Source of the DNA: Svornostia abyssi
Lineage (GTDB): Bacteria > Actinomycetota > Thermoleophilia > Solirubrobacterales > Solirubrobacteraceae
Assembly: GCA_024666565.1 (NCBI GenBank)
Contig: CP088295.1
Span: 1,550,001-1,614,000, forward strand
Length of the DNA stretch: 64,000 nucleotides
Direction: 5' to 3'
Shown: in pieces, positions 10,270 through 17,993 of the stretch
How positions within the stretch are numbered: position 1 is the stretch's first letter
How the letters are laid out: the number at the start of each line of letters is the position of its first letter
Notes under the pieces: model-generated
Database searches by the model: none
What the model was told of the DNA's origin: nothing
Seen by the model: the letters and a program-made list of their open reading frames with translations, nothing else
Position numbers and translations under genes: made by a program

Positions 10270-10737
10270 CTACTTGTTGCTTGATCCGCGAAGGACGCTG
10301 TCGAGGAGATCCGCGGAGTGCTCGGTGAGCCGACCAGTCCTCCGAAGGCTGTGCACGTTTACGCGGTACTCGTCGTCGGCGATGCGGATCGGCTTGCCAG
10401 ATGCGCGCACAAGCTGTCGCACGACATCCTCGGGTATCTCGCGGTCCGGATCGAGCGGGGCTCCTGAGCCGATGAGGTGGTCCCGCGCGTCATACAGCTC
10501 GTAGGGGAACTCCCGTTGCGCCTCGGTCTTGTCGGTGACCCGATGCACCACCAGACATGACAAGAGCATGAGACGCCCGCCTTTCGTCGCAACGATGTAG
10601 ACGCGGTCTCCGGGCTGGACTCTGACGTCCCGAAACTGGTCGTTTGCCGTGTGGCGGAGCTCTCGGTCTCCCCGCCGTTCGCGGCGTTCGACCTCGACCT
10701 GCGCCTGGCTCCAGAGGGTGATGAAGGGATTGCTCAC
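10270..10737 (-). CDS. hypothetical protein, possibly PUA/EVE-like fold
   Basis: 155 residues from GTG 10737. The centre (VRVQPGDRVYIVATKGG, then LMLLSCLVVHRVTDK) resembles the beta-barrel strand order of PUA/EVE/ASCH proteins, which bind modified bases or RNA, but the match is by eye and weak. The C-terminal half is acidic then basic, with no membrane segment. It stands alone, convergent with the giant secreted gene and divergent from the DszC-like gene. Codon choice is a little less G/C-biased than in neighbours. Function unknown. Confidence 0.55.
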   Translation of the reverse strand: MSNPFITLWSQAQVEVERRERRGDRELRHTANDQFRDVRVQPGDRVYIVATKGGRLMLLSCLVVHRVTDKTEAQREFPYELYDARDHLIGSGAPLDPDREIPEDVVRQLVRASGKPIRIADDEYRVNVHSLRRTGRLTEHSADLLDSVLRGSSNK

Positions 10738-10764
10738 GATTCATCAAACTATTGGGATCGCGGA

Positions 10765-10779
10765 GTCGTTCGCAACGAC
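10765..10779. promoter_or_regulatory. inverted repeat in divergent promoter region
   Basis: GTCGTT (10765-10770) and AACGAC (10774-10779) form perfect 6-bp arms around CGC. The site lies between the GTG of the gene at 10737 and the ATG of the DszC-like gene at 10894, closer to the former. It could be an operator for either; no regulator is adjacent. Confidence 0.3.
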
Positions 10780-10893
10780 GATCACTCCTGTGTAACCACT
10801 TCGAGCGCATCGTCATGCCCTGCGTGGGTGCCTGGCCGGGTAGATCTGCTGCGGTGCCCTGCACTCGCCTGTAGGTCCGCGTACCGTCGGCGC

Positions 10894-12114
10894 ATGTCCG
10901 TCACCAGCCCATCCGCCACGCCCGTCCACCCGTCCTCTCCCGAGTTCGCATCGCTGCTCGCCCGCATCGCCGAAGGCACCGAGGAGCGCGAGCGCACGCA
11001 GACCCGCCCGCACGAGGTCATCGACTGGCTGCGCGACGCCGGGTTCGGCCGGCTGCGCATCCCGGTGGAGGAGGGCGGCGGGGGACTCTCGGTGCAGGAG
11101 CTGTTCGCCGCGCTCATCGCGCTCGCCGAGGCGGACTCCAACGTGGCGCACATCCTGCGTGTGCACTTCGCGTTCGTCGAGCAGCAGCTCGTCAACCCGG
11201 ACGCGTCGTCACGCGCGCGGTGGCTGGAGCTCGTCAACAGCGGCGCGATCATCGGCAACGCGCAGAGCGAGCAGAACGACAAGGCGGTCGCGGGGCGGGG
11301 GCTGGAGACGCGGGCCGAACGGGACCCGGACGGCGTCGGCTACCGGCTGACGGGCGTGAAGTACTACTCGACGGGCTCGCTGTACGCCGACTACATCTGG
11401 GTCTTCGCGGCGGCACCGGACGACCGCCTGGCGGGGATCGTGATCCCGGCCGACCGCGAGGGCGTGGAGCTCGTCGACGACTGGGACGGCTTCGGCCAGC
11501 GCCTGACGGGCACGGGCACGACGCGGTTCACCGACGTGTACGTCGCGCCCGACGAGTACCAGGACTGGGGCCCGGCCGGCCAGCCGCTGCCCCCGACGGT
11601 GATGGGCGCGTTCCTCCAGCTCTTCCTGCAGGCGGTGACGGCGGGCGTGCTGCGGGCGGTGCGCCGAGACGCAGCCGCGCTGGTGCGCCGGCGTGTTCGC
11701 TCGTTCGGGCACGCTTCCGCGGAAGCGCCGGCGGAGGATCCGCAGGTGCTGCAGGTGGTGGGGGAGATCGCGGCCGACGCGTTCGCGGCGGAGGCGATCG
11801 TGTTGGCGGCGGCTTCTCGTATCGATGCTGCGCTGGAGACGGTGGTGGATGGGTTCCCGTCGCCTGATGCGGCGTACGAGGCGCAGGTGGCGGCGGCGCA
11901 GGCGAAGGTGGCGATCGACCGGTTCTCGTATGCGACGGCGGCGCGGCTGTTCGATGCAGGTGGGGCGAGTGCGACGCAGGCGGCGTGGCAGCTGGATCGG
12001 CACTGGCGGAATGTGCGGACGGTGTCGACGCACAACCCGACGTTCCTTAAGGCGACGGCGGTTGGGAGGTGGGTTGTTGGGGGTGAGGCGCCGCCGCAGA
12101 ATGGGTTCTTCTGA
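10894..12114 (+). CDS. DszC/SfnC-type flavin-dependent monooxygenase (acyl-CoA dehydrogenase fold)
   Basis: 406 residues. The fold is that of acyl-CoA dehydrogenase: an N-terminal helical domain (VIDWLRDAGFGRLRIPVEEG), a flavin-binding middle (IIGNAQSEQND, TGVKYYSTGSLYADYI) and a C-terminal helical domain. The YYSTGS and DDWDGFGQRLTGTGT signatures are those of the DszC/SfnC group, which oxygenates sulfur compounds with FMNH2, rather than of true acyl-CoA dehydrogenases. ATG 10894 is chosen because family similarity begins there; the frame is open 240 bases further up. Codon use shifts after about 11,700 toward T-ending codons. It belongs functionally with the sulfur genes at 14.9-25.3 kb, from which the foreign cassette now separates it. 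Confidence 0.78.
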   Translation: MSVTSPSATPVHPSSPEFASLLARIAEGTEERERTQTRPHEVIDWLRDAGFGRLRIPVEEGGGGLSVQELFAALIALAEADSNVAHILRVHFAFVEQQLVNPDASSRARWLELVNSGAIIGNAQSEQNDKAVAGRGLETRAERDPDGVGYRLTGVKYYSTGSLYADYIWVFAAAPDDRLAGIVIPADREGVELVDDWDGFGQRLTGTGTTRFTDVYVAPDEYQDWGPAGQPLPPTVMGAFLQLFLQAVTAGVLRAVRRDAAALVRRRVRSFGHASAEAPAEDPQVLQVVGEIAADAFAAEAIVLAAASRIDAALETVVDGFPSPDAAYEAQVAAAQAKVAIDRFSYATAARLFDAGGASATQAAWQLDRHWRNVRTVSTHNPTFLKATAVGRWVVGGEAPPQNGFF

Positions 12115-12418
12115 GGGGACCGGCCCCGCCGTTCAGACATTCGTAGGAAGGGCGAGGCCAACCTCCCTGCCGGGTGAGCCGATGCAACGATGGGTCTGCG
12201 GGCGCCGTTGGAGTGGCCGGAGTGGATCTCGCATAGGTTGCTTCCGCGGACTTGCGGCGGCGCCGGCGTGCAGGCAGGTGGGCTAGTAGCTGCGGACCCA
12301 TGGAACCGTGGACGCGTAAGACCGTCGCTTAGCAGCCGTTGATGTGAGGTACCTACAGTGCTACAAGAACACTACAACTAGCCGACTACATCACTACAAC
12401 TCTAGGTTCCTGCATCCC
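12115..12418. other. intergenic stretch before the low-G+C cassette
   Basis: About 300 bases without a convincing gene. A weak GGGG/CCCC hairpin follows the DszC-like stop at 12115-12127. A 50-codon open frame from ATG 12190 has no ribosome site and no coding signature. From about 12,340 the base composition drops sharply and the sequence becomes rich in CTACA repeats, listed separately. I found no tRNA, integrase remnant or clear flanking direct repeat that would mark an insertion boundary. Confidence 0.5.
12353..12398. repeat. five CTACA repeats upstream of the cassette, candidate operator/promoter
   Basis: CTACA begins at 12353, 12361, 12372, 12386 and 12394, all on the + strand, with spacings of 8, 11, 14 and 8 bases. 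Two copies extend to CACTACAACT or ACACTACAACT. The block ends 20 bases before the first gene of the cassette and is the most A/T-rich stretch nearby. Repeats of this kind often bind an HTH protein encoded in the same operon; the second gene of the cassette encodes one. Confidence 0.45.
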
Positions 12419-13210
12419 ATGATCTCCGATCTCCCTCCGCCTCGGTATGAACGCCTGACGTCGGCTCCGCTTGAGCTTGTCGTTTGGCAGATGCAGTTTG
12501 CCGAGCCGGCTCGGGTCTCAGCGCCTGCGGTGGGCGCTCAGGTAGCCGAGGCGCTGCGCGCGGACGGACAGGGGTCTTTCAACCTCTCGCGGCTCGTTCC
12601 GCCCCAGATCGCTATTGGGCTTGGCCCCGGGTTGCCTCCGCAGGCGCCAGTTGAGCCCGACGGGTGGCAGCTTCGGCGTGGGCAGTTGGTGGTCAACGTT
12701 GGAAGCGGCTCGGTCTCGGCCGAGACAACTGCGTACGACACCTGGGAGGGCTTTCGGGCAACGATCGCCGCGCTGTGCTCGGTGCTCGGAGAGTTGGATG
12801 ACGTGCCGGGAGAGCAGCGGATGGGCTTGCGGTACGTCGATCGGGTCGCCGTACCAGGTGTGCAGCAGGCATCGGACTGGAACGGCCTGCTTGCGTCTTG
12901 GTTGACTGCTCCGCTGGCTCAGCCGCAGCTTGCTGATGCGGTGCTTGCGACCGCTGGGCAGCTTGAGCTGCGTGTTGATGAGGAACTCCAGGCGGCGGTT
13001 CGCCACCGGCTGTTCCCGGACTTCGAGAGGCGTGGTCGGCAAACGGTCATACTCGACTACGACACGTTTCGACAGGGTTATCGACCATTCAATGCTGAAG
13101 CAGCGCTCGAGGCCGTAGATCGCTGCAGTGATGTTGCACACCGCTTGTTTGAGGCATCACTAACCCCTGATCTGTACAAGATGTTCATGCGAGATACGGA
13201 ATCTGACTGA
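12419..13210 (+). CDS. TIGR04255-like family protein, cassette gene 1
   Basis: 263 residues from ATG 12419. The opening PLELVVWQMQFAEPARVS and the later RMGLRYVDRVAVPG match my memory of the sporadically distributed TIGR04255 family, whose members are about 250 residues and have no known reaction. There is no signal peptide or membrane helix, so it is cytoplasmic. The stop overlaps the next start by one base (TGATG, 13208-13212), so the three genes are translationally coupled. Codons ending in T or A are common, unlike almost all neighbours, which suggests acquisition by transfer. Family assignment is by eye; function unknown. Confidence 0.65.
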   Translation: MISDLPPPRYERLTSAPLELVVWQMQFAEPARVSAPAVGAQVAEALRADGQGSFNLSRLVPPQIAIGLGPGLPPQAPVEPDGWQLRRGQLVVNVGSGSVSAETTAYDTWEGFRATIAALCSVLGELDDVPGEQRMGLRYVDRVAVPGVQQASDWNGLLASWLTAPLAQPQLADAVLATAGQLELRVDEELQAAVRHRLFPDFERRGRQTVILDYDTFRQGYRPFNAEAALEAVDRCSDVAHRLFEASLTPDLYKMFMRDTESD

Positions 13211-13878
13211 TGCCAACGCTCGATCACCTTGACGAGGAAACCCGTCGGACGCAGCTGTCGTTCTATGCCACGACGCTGGATCGCTTGTACGAGGTCGCCG
13301 ACCAAGCGTTCGCGTTGCCGACGGGCGAGGTCGCGAAGTCGGTCGACCTCTCCTCGGTGTGCGTTTCTGGTCGTACGGCGTCCGCTACCGCTGATCCTGA
13401 GGTGATCGCGGCGACGTCGGATGCGCCTGTGCTGCGGGCGCTTGAGCAACTCCGGGGTTGGCTCAACCTGTCTTACGAGGATCTAGCTCGAGTTGCTGGC
13501 ATCAAGAGTGCATCGCTGATCTATTACTGGCGGAAGAAGCACCGGGAGCATCAGCCGGTTCGACCTCGTCCGGCATCCGTTGAGCAGCTTTGGCGAGTCC
13601 ACTCGATCATGCGCGCCGTATCCGAGGCTTTGGATGGCAGTGACTCGGCCTACGGGCTGCAGGTGTGGATTCGTGCAGAACGAGATGGCGTCACGCCGCT
13701 GGACCTACTGATGGCCGGAGACCTTGAAGGCGTTGAGTCGCGCGCGCGTTCTCTGCTCTTCGACCAAACGCCTGCGCCAACGGCGGCGTGGGGCTTGGTG
13801 GCACTCGAGGCCGAGGCCGGGGAAGAGCTGCCGCGCTCGGACCGCGTTGACAACTATTCGGACGTTGACTTCGGGTGA
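13210..13878 (+). CDS. HTH protein with Xre/MbcA-like C-terminal region, cassette gene 2
   Basis: 222 residues. A helix-turn-helix lies at about 80-105 (WLNLSYEDLARVAGIKSASL). After it come VEQLWRVHSIMRAVSEAL and WIRAERDGVTPLDLLMAGD, which resemble the toxin-binding domain of Xre/MbcA/ParS antitoxins; in those families the partner is a RES toxin, but none is present here. The N-terminal 70 residues match nothing I know. The protein is probably a DNA-binding repressor of its own operon and a partner for one of the flanking proteins. It overlaps gene 1 by one base and gene 3 by four (GTGA). Codon use is low-G+C for this genome. Confidence 0.65.
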   Translation: MPTLDHLDEETRRTQLSFYATTLDRLYEVADQAFALPTGEVAKSVDLSSVCVSGRTASATADPEVIAATSDAPVLRALEQLRGWLNLSYEDLARVAGIKSASLIYYWRKKHREHQPVRPRPASVEQLWRVHSIMRAVSEALDGSDSAYGLQVWIRAERDGVTPLDLLMAGDLEGVESRARSLLFDQTPAPTAAWGLVALEAEAGEELPRSDRVDNYSDVDFG

Positions 13879-14786
13879 GCGCGGAGCCAGGGCAGGCGTC
13901 CTGGTCGCTTCAGGACGGAATCGATCCACAAGAATGGCCGGAGCGCGCCCGAGAGGCCATGCATGCCCTGCGCCAGGGGTCGGTCGTAGAGTCTCCGCCC
14001 TTCGTGTTCGCGGCTAGCCCCGAGTTCCCAATCCACTCCGTTACCAAGGCTTGGGCGAAGTCAGACAAGGCGGCATCAGGGGTCGTCAACGTGATCAATG
14101 AGTCGCTCCGCCCACAGTACGGATTGATCGTTACTCAGACGTGCGATCTCGTTGAGGAGGGCAGTCCGAAGCGTCCCTGGCTGCAGTTGGCGCCCGTCTA
14201 TGTCTTTCGCGGTGACAAGGGGCAGCAGAACATGATCCGTAGTGGTCGCGGGTTTGTTTACCTCTGCTATCTCGATGGTCTGCCCGCGGTGGAGGGTGGC
14301 ATCTGGGTCGCGGATCTCCGGATCCTTATCCCGGTTGAGAAGGGTTGGATGGTCGACCGAAACGTGGTTCCTGCGTTTGCCGACGAGGCGGGGTATGAGC
14401 GCCTCGCCGGCGTTCTCGCTGCACGCTTTGCCCGTAAGGCGTTTGCCACGGTGGTCAACGACCATCTCGTGCGGCCTGTTGTGGAACTGCTGCGAGAAAT
14501 CGCCGCGGAGTACGGCGGCAGCGATCCGATCGACGAAGTCGCACTGGCGCTCGGTCGCTCGCGCCTAGATCCGACTAATGCTCAGTTGGTCTTCTTCTTG
14601 GGTGCTGAGCTTGGAGATGACTTGCGCGCTCGAATCTTGGAGTGGTGGGAACCGGTGGCCGCGGTTCTGCGAGAGCACGGGATCGAGACTCTGATGCCGA
14701 GGTTCTCAAGCCTCGATGAGATGACTGCCCGAGAGTTCCGGACGCTCGACCTTCTCGACGCGTCGGCGTTCTCGCCGGCGGACTGA
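13875..14786 (+). CDS. uncharacterised protein with QTCDLV motif, cassette gene 3
   Basis: 303 residues from GTG 13875. The best-ordered part is at about 75-115: YGLIVTQTCDLVEEG, a short basic loop, then PWLQLAPVYVF. A hydrophobic strand followed by a buried Cys-Asp pair looks like a catalytic or metal-binding site, and similar T/S-Q-x-C-D motifs occur in unannotated proteins that I cannot place in a named family. The C-terminal half is helical and acidic (VVELLREIAAEYGG, VFFLGAELGDDL). No signal or membrane segment. It is the last gene of the coupled operon and could be the effector. Function is unknown; I do not assign one. Confidence 0.6.
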   Translation: MSAEPGQASWSLQDGIDPQEWPERAREAMHALRQGSVVESPPFVFAASPEFPIHSVTKAWAKSDKAASGVVNVINESLRPQYGLIVTQTCDLVEEGSPKRPWLQLAPVYVFRGDKGQQNMIRSGRGFVYLCYLDGLPAVEGGIWVADLRILIPVEKGWMVDRNVVPAFADEAGYERLAGVLAARFARKAFATVVNDHLVRPVVELLREIAAEYGGSDPIDEVALALGRSRLDPTNAQLVFFLGAELGDDLRARILEWWEPVAAVLREHGIETLMPRFSSLDEMTAREFRTLDLLDASAFSPAD

Positions 14787-14824
14787 CCTCGGCGTGCGCT
14801 CATACCCACCCGGGTACACCTCCC

Positions 14825-14862
14825 GACTAACTCAACAAAGTCAGTCGACAATACCTAGATTG
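14825..14862. promoter_or_regulatory. inverted repeat and TAGATTG element upstream of the importer operon
   Basis: GACTAACT (14825-14832) and AGTCAGTC (14839-14846) form 8-bp arms with one mismatch and a 6-base spacer. TAGATTG follows at 14856-14862; the same heptamer forms the right arm of the palindrome before the monooxygenase gene at 21461. The region lies about 75 bases before the first gene of the sulfur operon and is the likely promoter zone. Confidence 0.4.
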
Positions 14863-14936
14863 CTCCCTCCGGCCCCCCAACCCGGGCCGCTCACCTCCCC
14901 GACCGCCCGACCTTCCCGGAACCCGGAGCACCTCCC

Positions 14937-16305
14937 ATGGCCGCCCGCCTGCGCTTCAACGCCTTCACCATGAACTGCGTCTCCCACATCCATCACGGAC
15001 AGTGGCGGCGCCCTGACACCCGTCAGCTCGACTACCTCGACCTCAACACCTGGGTCGATCTCGCCAAGACCCTCGAGCGGGGCAAGTTCGACGCGATCTT
15101 CCTCGCCGACGTCATCGGCACCTACGACGTCTACGGCGGCAACCGCGATGTCGCCGTCGAGGAGGGCCTGCAGACCCCGGTCAACGACCCGAGCCTCCTC
15201 ATCCCGGCGCTCGCGTACGCCACCAAGGACATCGGCTTCGCGTTCACGCAGTCGATCCTCCAAGAGCACCCGTTCAACTACGCCAGGAGGCTCTCCACCC
15301 TCGACCACATCACCAACGGTCGCGTCGGCTGGAACGTCGTCACGAGCTATCTCGAGGACACCGGGCGCAACCTCGGCTACGGCGGCCTGCCGCCCCACGA
15401 CGAGCGCTACGAGCGCGCCGACGAGTACCTCGACGTCATCTACAAGCTGCTCGAAGCCAGCTGGGACGACGACGCGGTCATCAAGGACACGGAGAACGGC
15501 ATCTACGCCGACCCGGCCAAGATCCACAACATCGACCACGTCGGCAAGTACTTCGACGTCGTCGGGCCCCACGTCTCCGAGCCCAGCCCGCAGCGCACGC
15601 CGATCCTCTTCCAGGCCGGCGCGTCCACCCGGGGCCGCGCGTTCGCCGCCAAGCACGCCGAGGCGATCTTCATCGCCGGGCGCAACCCGCAGGGGGCGAA
15701 GGCCCACGTCGACGAGGTCAAGCAGAACGCCGCCCAGTACGGCCGCAACCCCGACGACATCCTCTTCTACCAGGGGCTCTCCTTCGTCGTAGGCGGCACC
15801 GAGGAGGAGGCCAAGCGCAAGAAGGCCGAGATCGACGAGTACGCCTCCACGCGCGGGTACGCCGCGCACTTCGCCCGGCGGCATCGGCATCGACGTCTCC
15901 CAGTTCGACCTCGACGAGCCCGTCGGGAACATCGAGACGAACAAGGTCCAGGGCATCGTCAAGGGCCTCGTCGAGGCCGCGCCCGACAAGACGTGGACCT
16001 TCGGCGAGCTCGTCCGCTGGGCGACCGACACGCAGATCGTCGGCACGCCCGAGCAGATCGCCGACGAGCTCCAGCTGTGGGCCGACGCCGGCGTCGACGG
16101 CGTGAACGTCATGTACCACGTCACGCCCGGGTCCTTCGAGGACTTCGTCGACGGCGTCATCCCCGTCCTGCAGGACCGCGGCCTCGCCCAGCGCGAGTAC
16201 GCCCCCGGAACGCTCAGGGAAAAGCTCACCGACGGGGCTTCCGGGCCCCGCCTGAACGACCGTCATCCCGCCGCCGGGCGCCGTCGCGCGCCCCAGCCGG
16301 CCTAG
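14937..16305 (+). CDS. DszA/NtaA/SnaA-type luciferase-like FMNH2 monooxygenase (one apparent frameshift)
   Basis: About 455 residues when joined. The first frame (from ATG 14937) holds the family hallmarks: FNAFTMNCVSHIHHGQWRRP, then FDAIFLADVIGTYDVYGG, then RVGWNVVTSYLEDTGRN, and PILFQAGASTRGRAFAA. The second frame resumes GGIGIDVSQFDLDEPVGN and ends at 16305 after MYHVTPGSFEDFVDGV. Removing one C from the run at 15874-15876 fuses them as HFAGGIGIDVS, the normal family sequence. Members oxidise sulfones, nitrilotriacetate or similar compounds with reduced flavin from a separate reductase. Without the correction the first frame happens to read on into the next gene, giving a false 1,018-residue fusion. 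Confidence 0.8.
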
Positions 16306-16337
16306 CGCTTCACCTCCCCAACCCACCAGAAAGAACC

Positions 16338-17993
16338 ATGCGTACCCCGAAGACCCTCCTGCCCCTGCTCGTCCTCGTCGCCGGCCTCGCGCTCGCGGCG
16401 TGCGGCGGCAGTGACTCGAGCAGCGGCAACGCTGACGAGTTCGCCGACGCCAAGCCCGTCAAGGGCGGCACCATCAGCTATGGCCACGAGCAGGAGCCGC
16501 CGTGCCTCATCGGCGGGTGGGTGCAGCAGGCGTACATCCAGCGCCAGTTCTCCGACAGCCTGGTCAGCCAGGTCGAGGAGGGCGAGATCGTCCCGTGGCT
16601 CGCCACGGACTGGAAGGTCTCCGAGGACCAGAAGACGTGGACGTTCACGCTGAAGGACGGCGTGAAGTTCACCGACGGCACCCCGTTCGACGCGGAGGCC
16701 GTGAAGACGAACTTCGAGACGTGGCTGAACCCGAAGTCGCTGAACCCCACCGTCGACGCGTACATCGGCGAGTACTACAAGTCGAGCAAGGTCATCGACG
16801 ACACGACGTTCGAGCTCACGCTCACCAAGCCGTACTCGCCGCTGCTCTCCGCGCTGTCGCAGGGCTACTTCGGCATCCTCAGCCCGAAGCAGCTCGCGAA
16901 GGGCCCAGAGGCCAACTGCGAGCAGCCGATCGGCACCGGTCCCTTCATCGTGAAGAAGTGGAACCGCGGCAAGAACATCGAGTTCGTCAAGAACCCGGAC
17001 TACAACTCCGCGCCGCAGAACGCCAAGCACCAGGGACCCGCCTACGTGGACGGCATCACGTGGAAGTTCCTGGGTGACCAGACGCTGCGATACGGGTCGC
17101 TGACCAGCGGCGAGTCGAACGTCATCTACAACGTCCCGACCGTCAACTGGAAGGACGCCAAGGGCAAGTTCCAGGTGCAGCAGTACATCACCCCGGGGCG
17201 CCCGGTCACGTTCAGCCTGAACACCGCACAGGGGGTCTTCACCGACAAGAAGGTGCGCCAGGCGTTCGGCTACGCGGCTGACCGCAAGGCCGCCGTGGAG
17301 AGCGCGTTCAACGACGTCATCCCGTACAACGGCAACGGCTCGCTGAGCCAGAGCACGCCCGACTACGACGAGTCGCTCGCCGACGCGTACCCGCACGACG
17401 TCGCGAAGGCCAACCAGCTGCTCGACGAGGCCGGCTGGACGGAGAAGAACGCCGAGGGCATCCGCACGAAGAACGGCAAGACGCTCACGGCGAAGGTCGT
17501 CTACCCGGCCGGCAGCGTCGTCAGCGCCGAGGGCGTGACCCTGCTGCAGAACGTGCAGGAGCAGGCCAAGGAGGCCGGGTTCGACATCAAGCTCGTGCCG
17601 TCGTCCCCGTCGGAGACGTTCAGCGGGAAGTACTCCACGCCGGACAGCTACGACGCGATCACGTGGTACTGGACGAGCCCCACCGCGGGCGTGCTGTACA
17701 TCGTCTGGCGCCAGAACCTGAAGGACCGGCCCAACGGCAACAACTCGTCCTTCTACAACAACCCGAAGCTCGAAGACACGATCGAGGCGGCGAACTCCAC
17801 GCAGGACGAGGCCGAGCAGCAGAAGCTCTACGCCGAAGCCCAGCAGCTGATCAACGAGGAGGCCGCGGCGATCGGGATCTACACGCAGACGACGTCGCTG
17901 GCCAGCCAGCCCGAGCTGCGTGACGTGTGGATCGAGAACTCGCAGGGCGAGCCGGTGTTCCACGACGCGTTCTTCGCCAAGAAGCAGCCGTGA
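16338..17993 (+). CDS. ABC importer substrate-binding lipoprotein (family 5, oligopeptide/nickel type)
   Basis: 551 residues from ATG 16338. A lipoprotein signal (MRTPKTLLPLLVLVAGLALA, lipobox LAAC) anchors it outside the membrane. Family-5 binding-protein signatures follow: WTFTLKDGVKFTDGTPFDAE, then QPIGTGPFIVKKWNRG and KVRQAFGYAADR. Such proteins capture peptides, opines, glutathione or other organic solutes. Its place beside C-S-cleaving monooxygenases suggests an organosulfur substrate, an inference from context. It is followed directly by two permeases and a double ATPase, each overlapping by four bases, so the importer is complete. Confidence 0.88.
   Translation: MRTPKTLLPLLVLVAGLALAACGGSDSSSGNADEFADAKPVKGGTISYGHEQEPPCLIGGWVQQAYIQRQFSDSLVSQVEEGEIVPWLATDWKVSEDQKTWTFTLKDGVKFTDGTPFDAEAVKTNFETWLNPKSLNPTVDAYIGEYYKSSKVIDDTTFELTLTKPYSPLLSALSQGYFGILSPKQLAKGPEANCEQPIGTGPFIVKKWNRGKNIEFVKNPDYNSAPQNAKHQGPAYVDGITWKFLGDQTLRYGSLTSGESNVIYNVPTVNWKDAKGKFQVQQYITPGRPVTFSLNTAQGVFTDKKVRQAFGYAADRKAAVESAFNDVIPYNGNGSLSQSTPDYDESLADAYPHDVAKANQLLDEAGWTEKNAEGIRTKNGKTLTAKVVYPAGSVVSAEGVTLLQNVQEQAKEAGFDIKLVPSSPSETFSGKYSTPDSYDAITWYWTSPTAGVLYIVWRQNLKDRPNGNNSSFYNNPKLEDTIEAANSTQDEAEQQKLYAEAQQLINEEAAAIGIYTQTTSLASQPELRDVWIENSQGEPVFHDAFFAKKQP

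Noticed and set aside
12190..12341. A 50-codon ORF between the DszC-like gene and the cassette
   Set aside because: No ribosome site, no recognisable sequence, and a Trp/Arg/Gly/Pro composition of the kind made by chance in G+C-rich DNA.
12115..14936. Attachment sites, tRNA or integrase bordering the cassette
   Set aside because: I looked for direct repeats, a tRNA end or a recombinase and saw none. The case for transfer rests on composition and position only.
14787..14936. A SAM or other riboswitch before the sulfur operon
   Set aside because: The leader is short and has only simple inverted repeats; none of the conserved riboswitch cores is visible.
14937..17993. A single 1,018-residue fusion of a monooxygenase and a binding protein
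   Set aside because: The frameshifted monooxygenase frame reads by chance into the next gene. The binding protein has its own ATG and lipoprotein signal at 16338, and the monooxygenase C-terminus lies in another frame ending at 16305.
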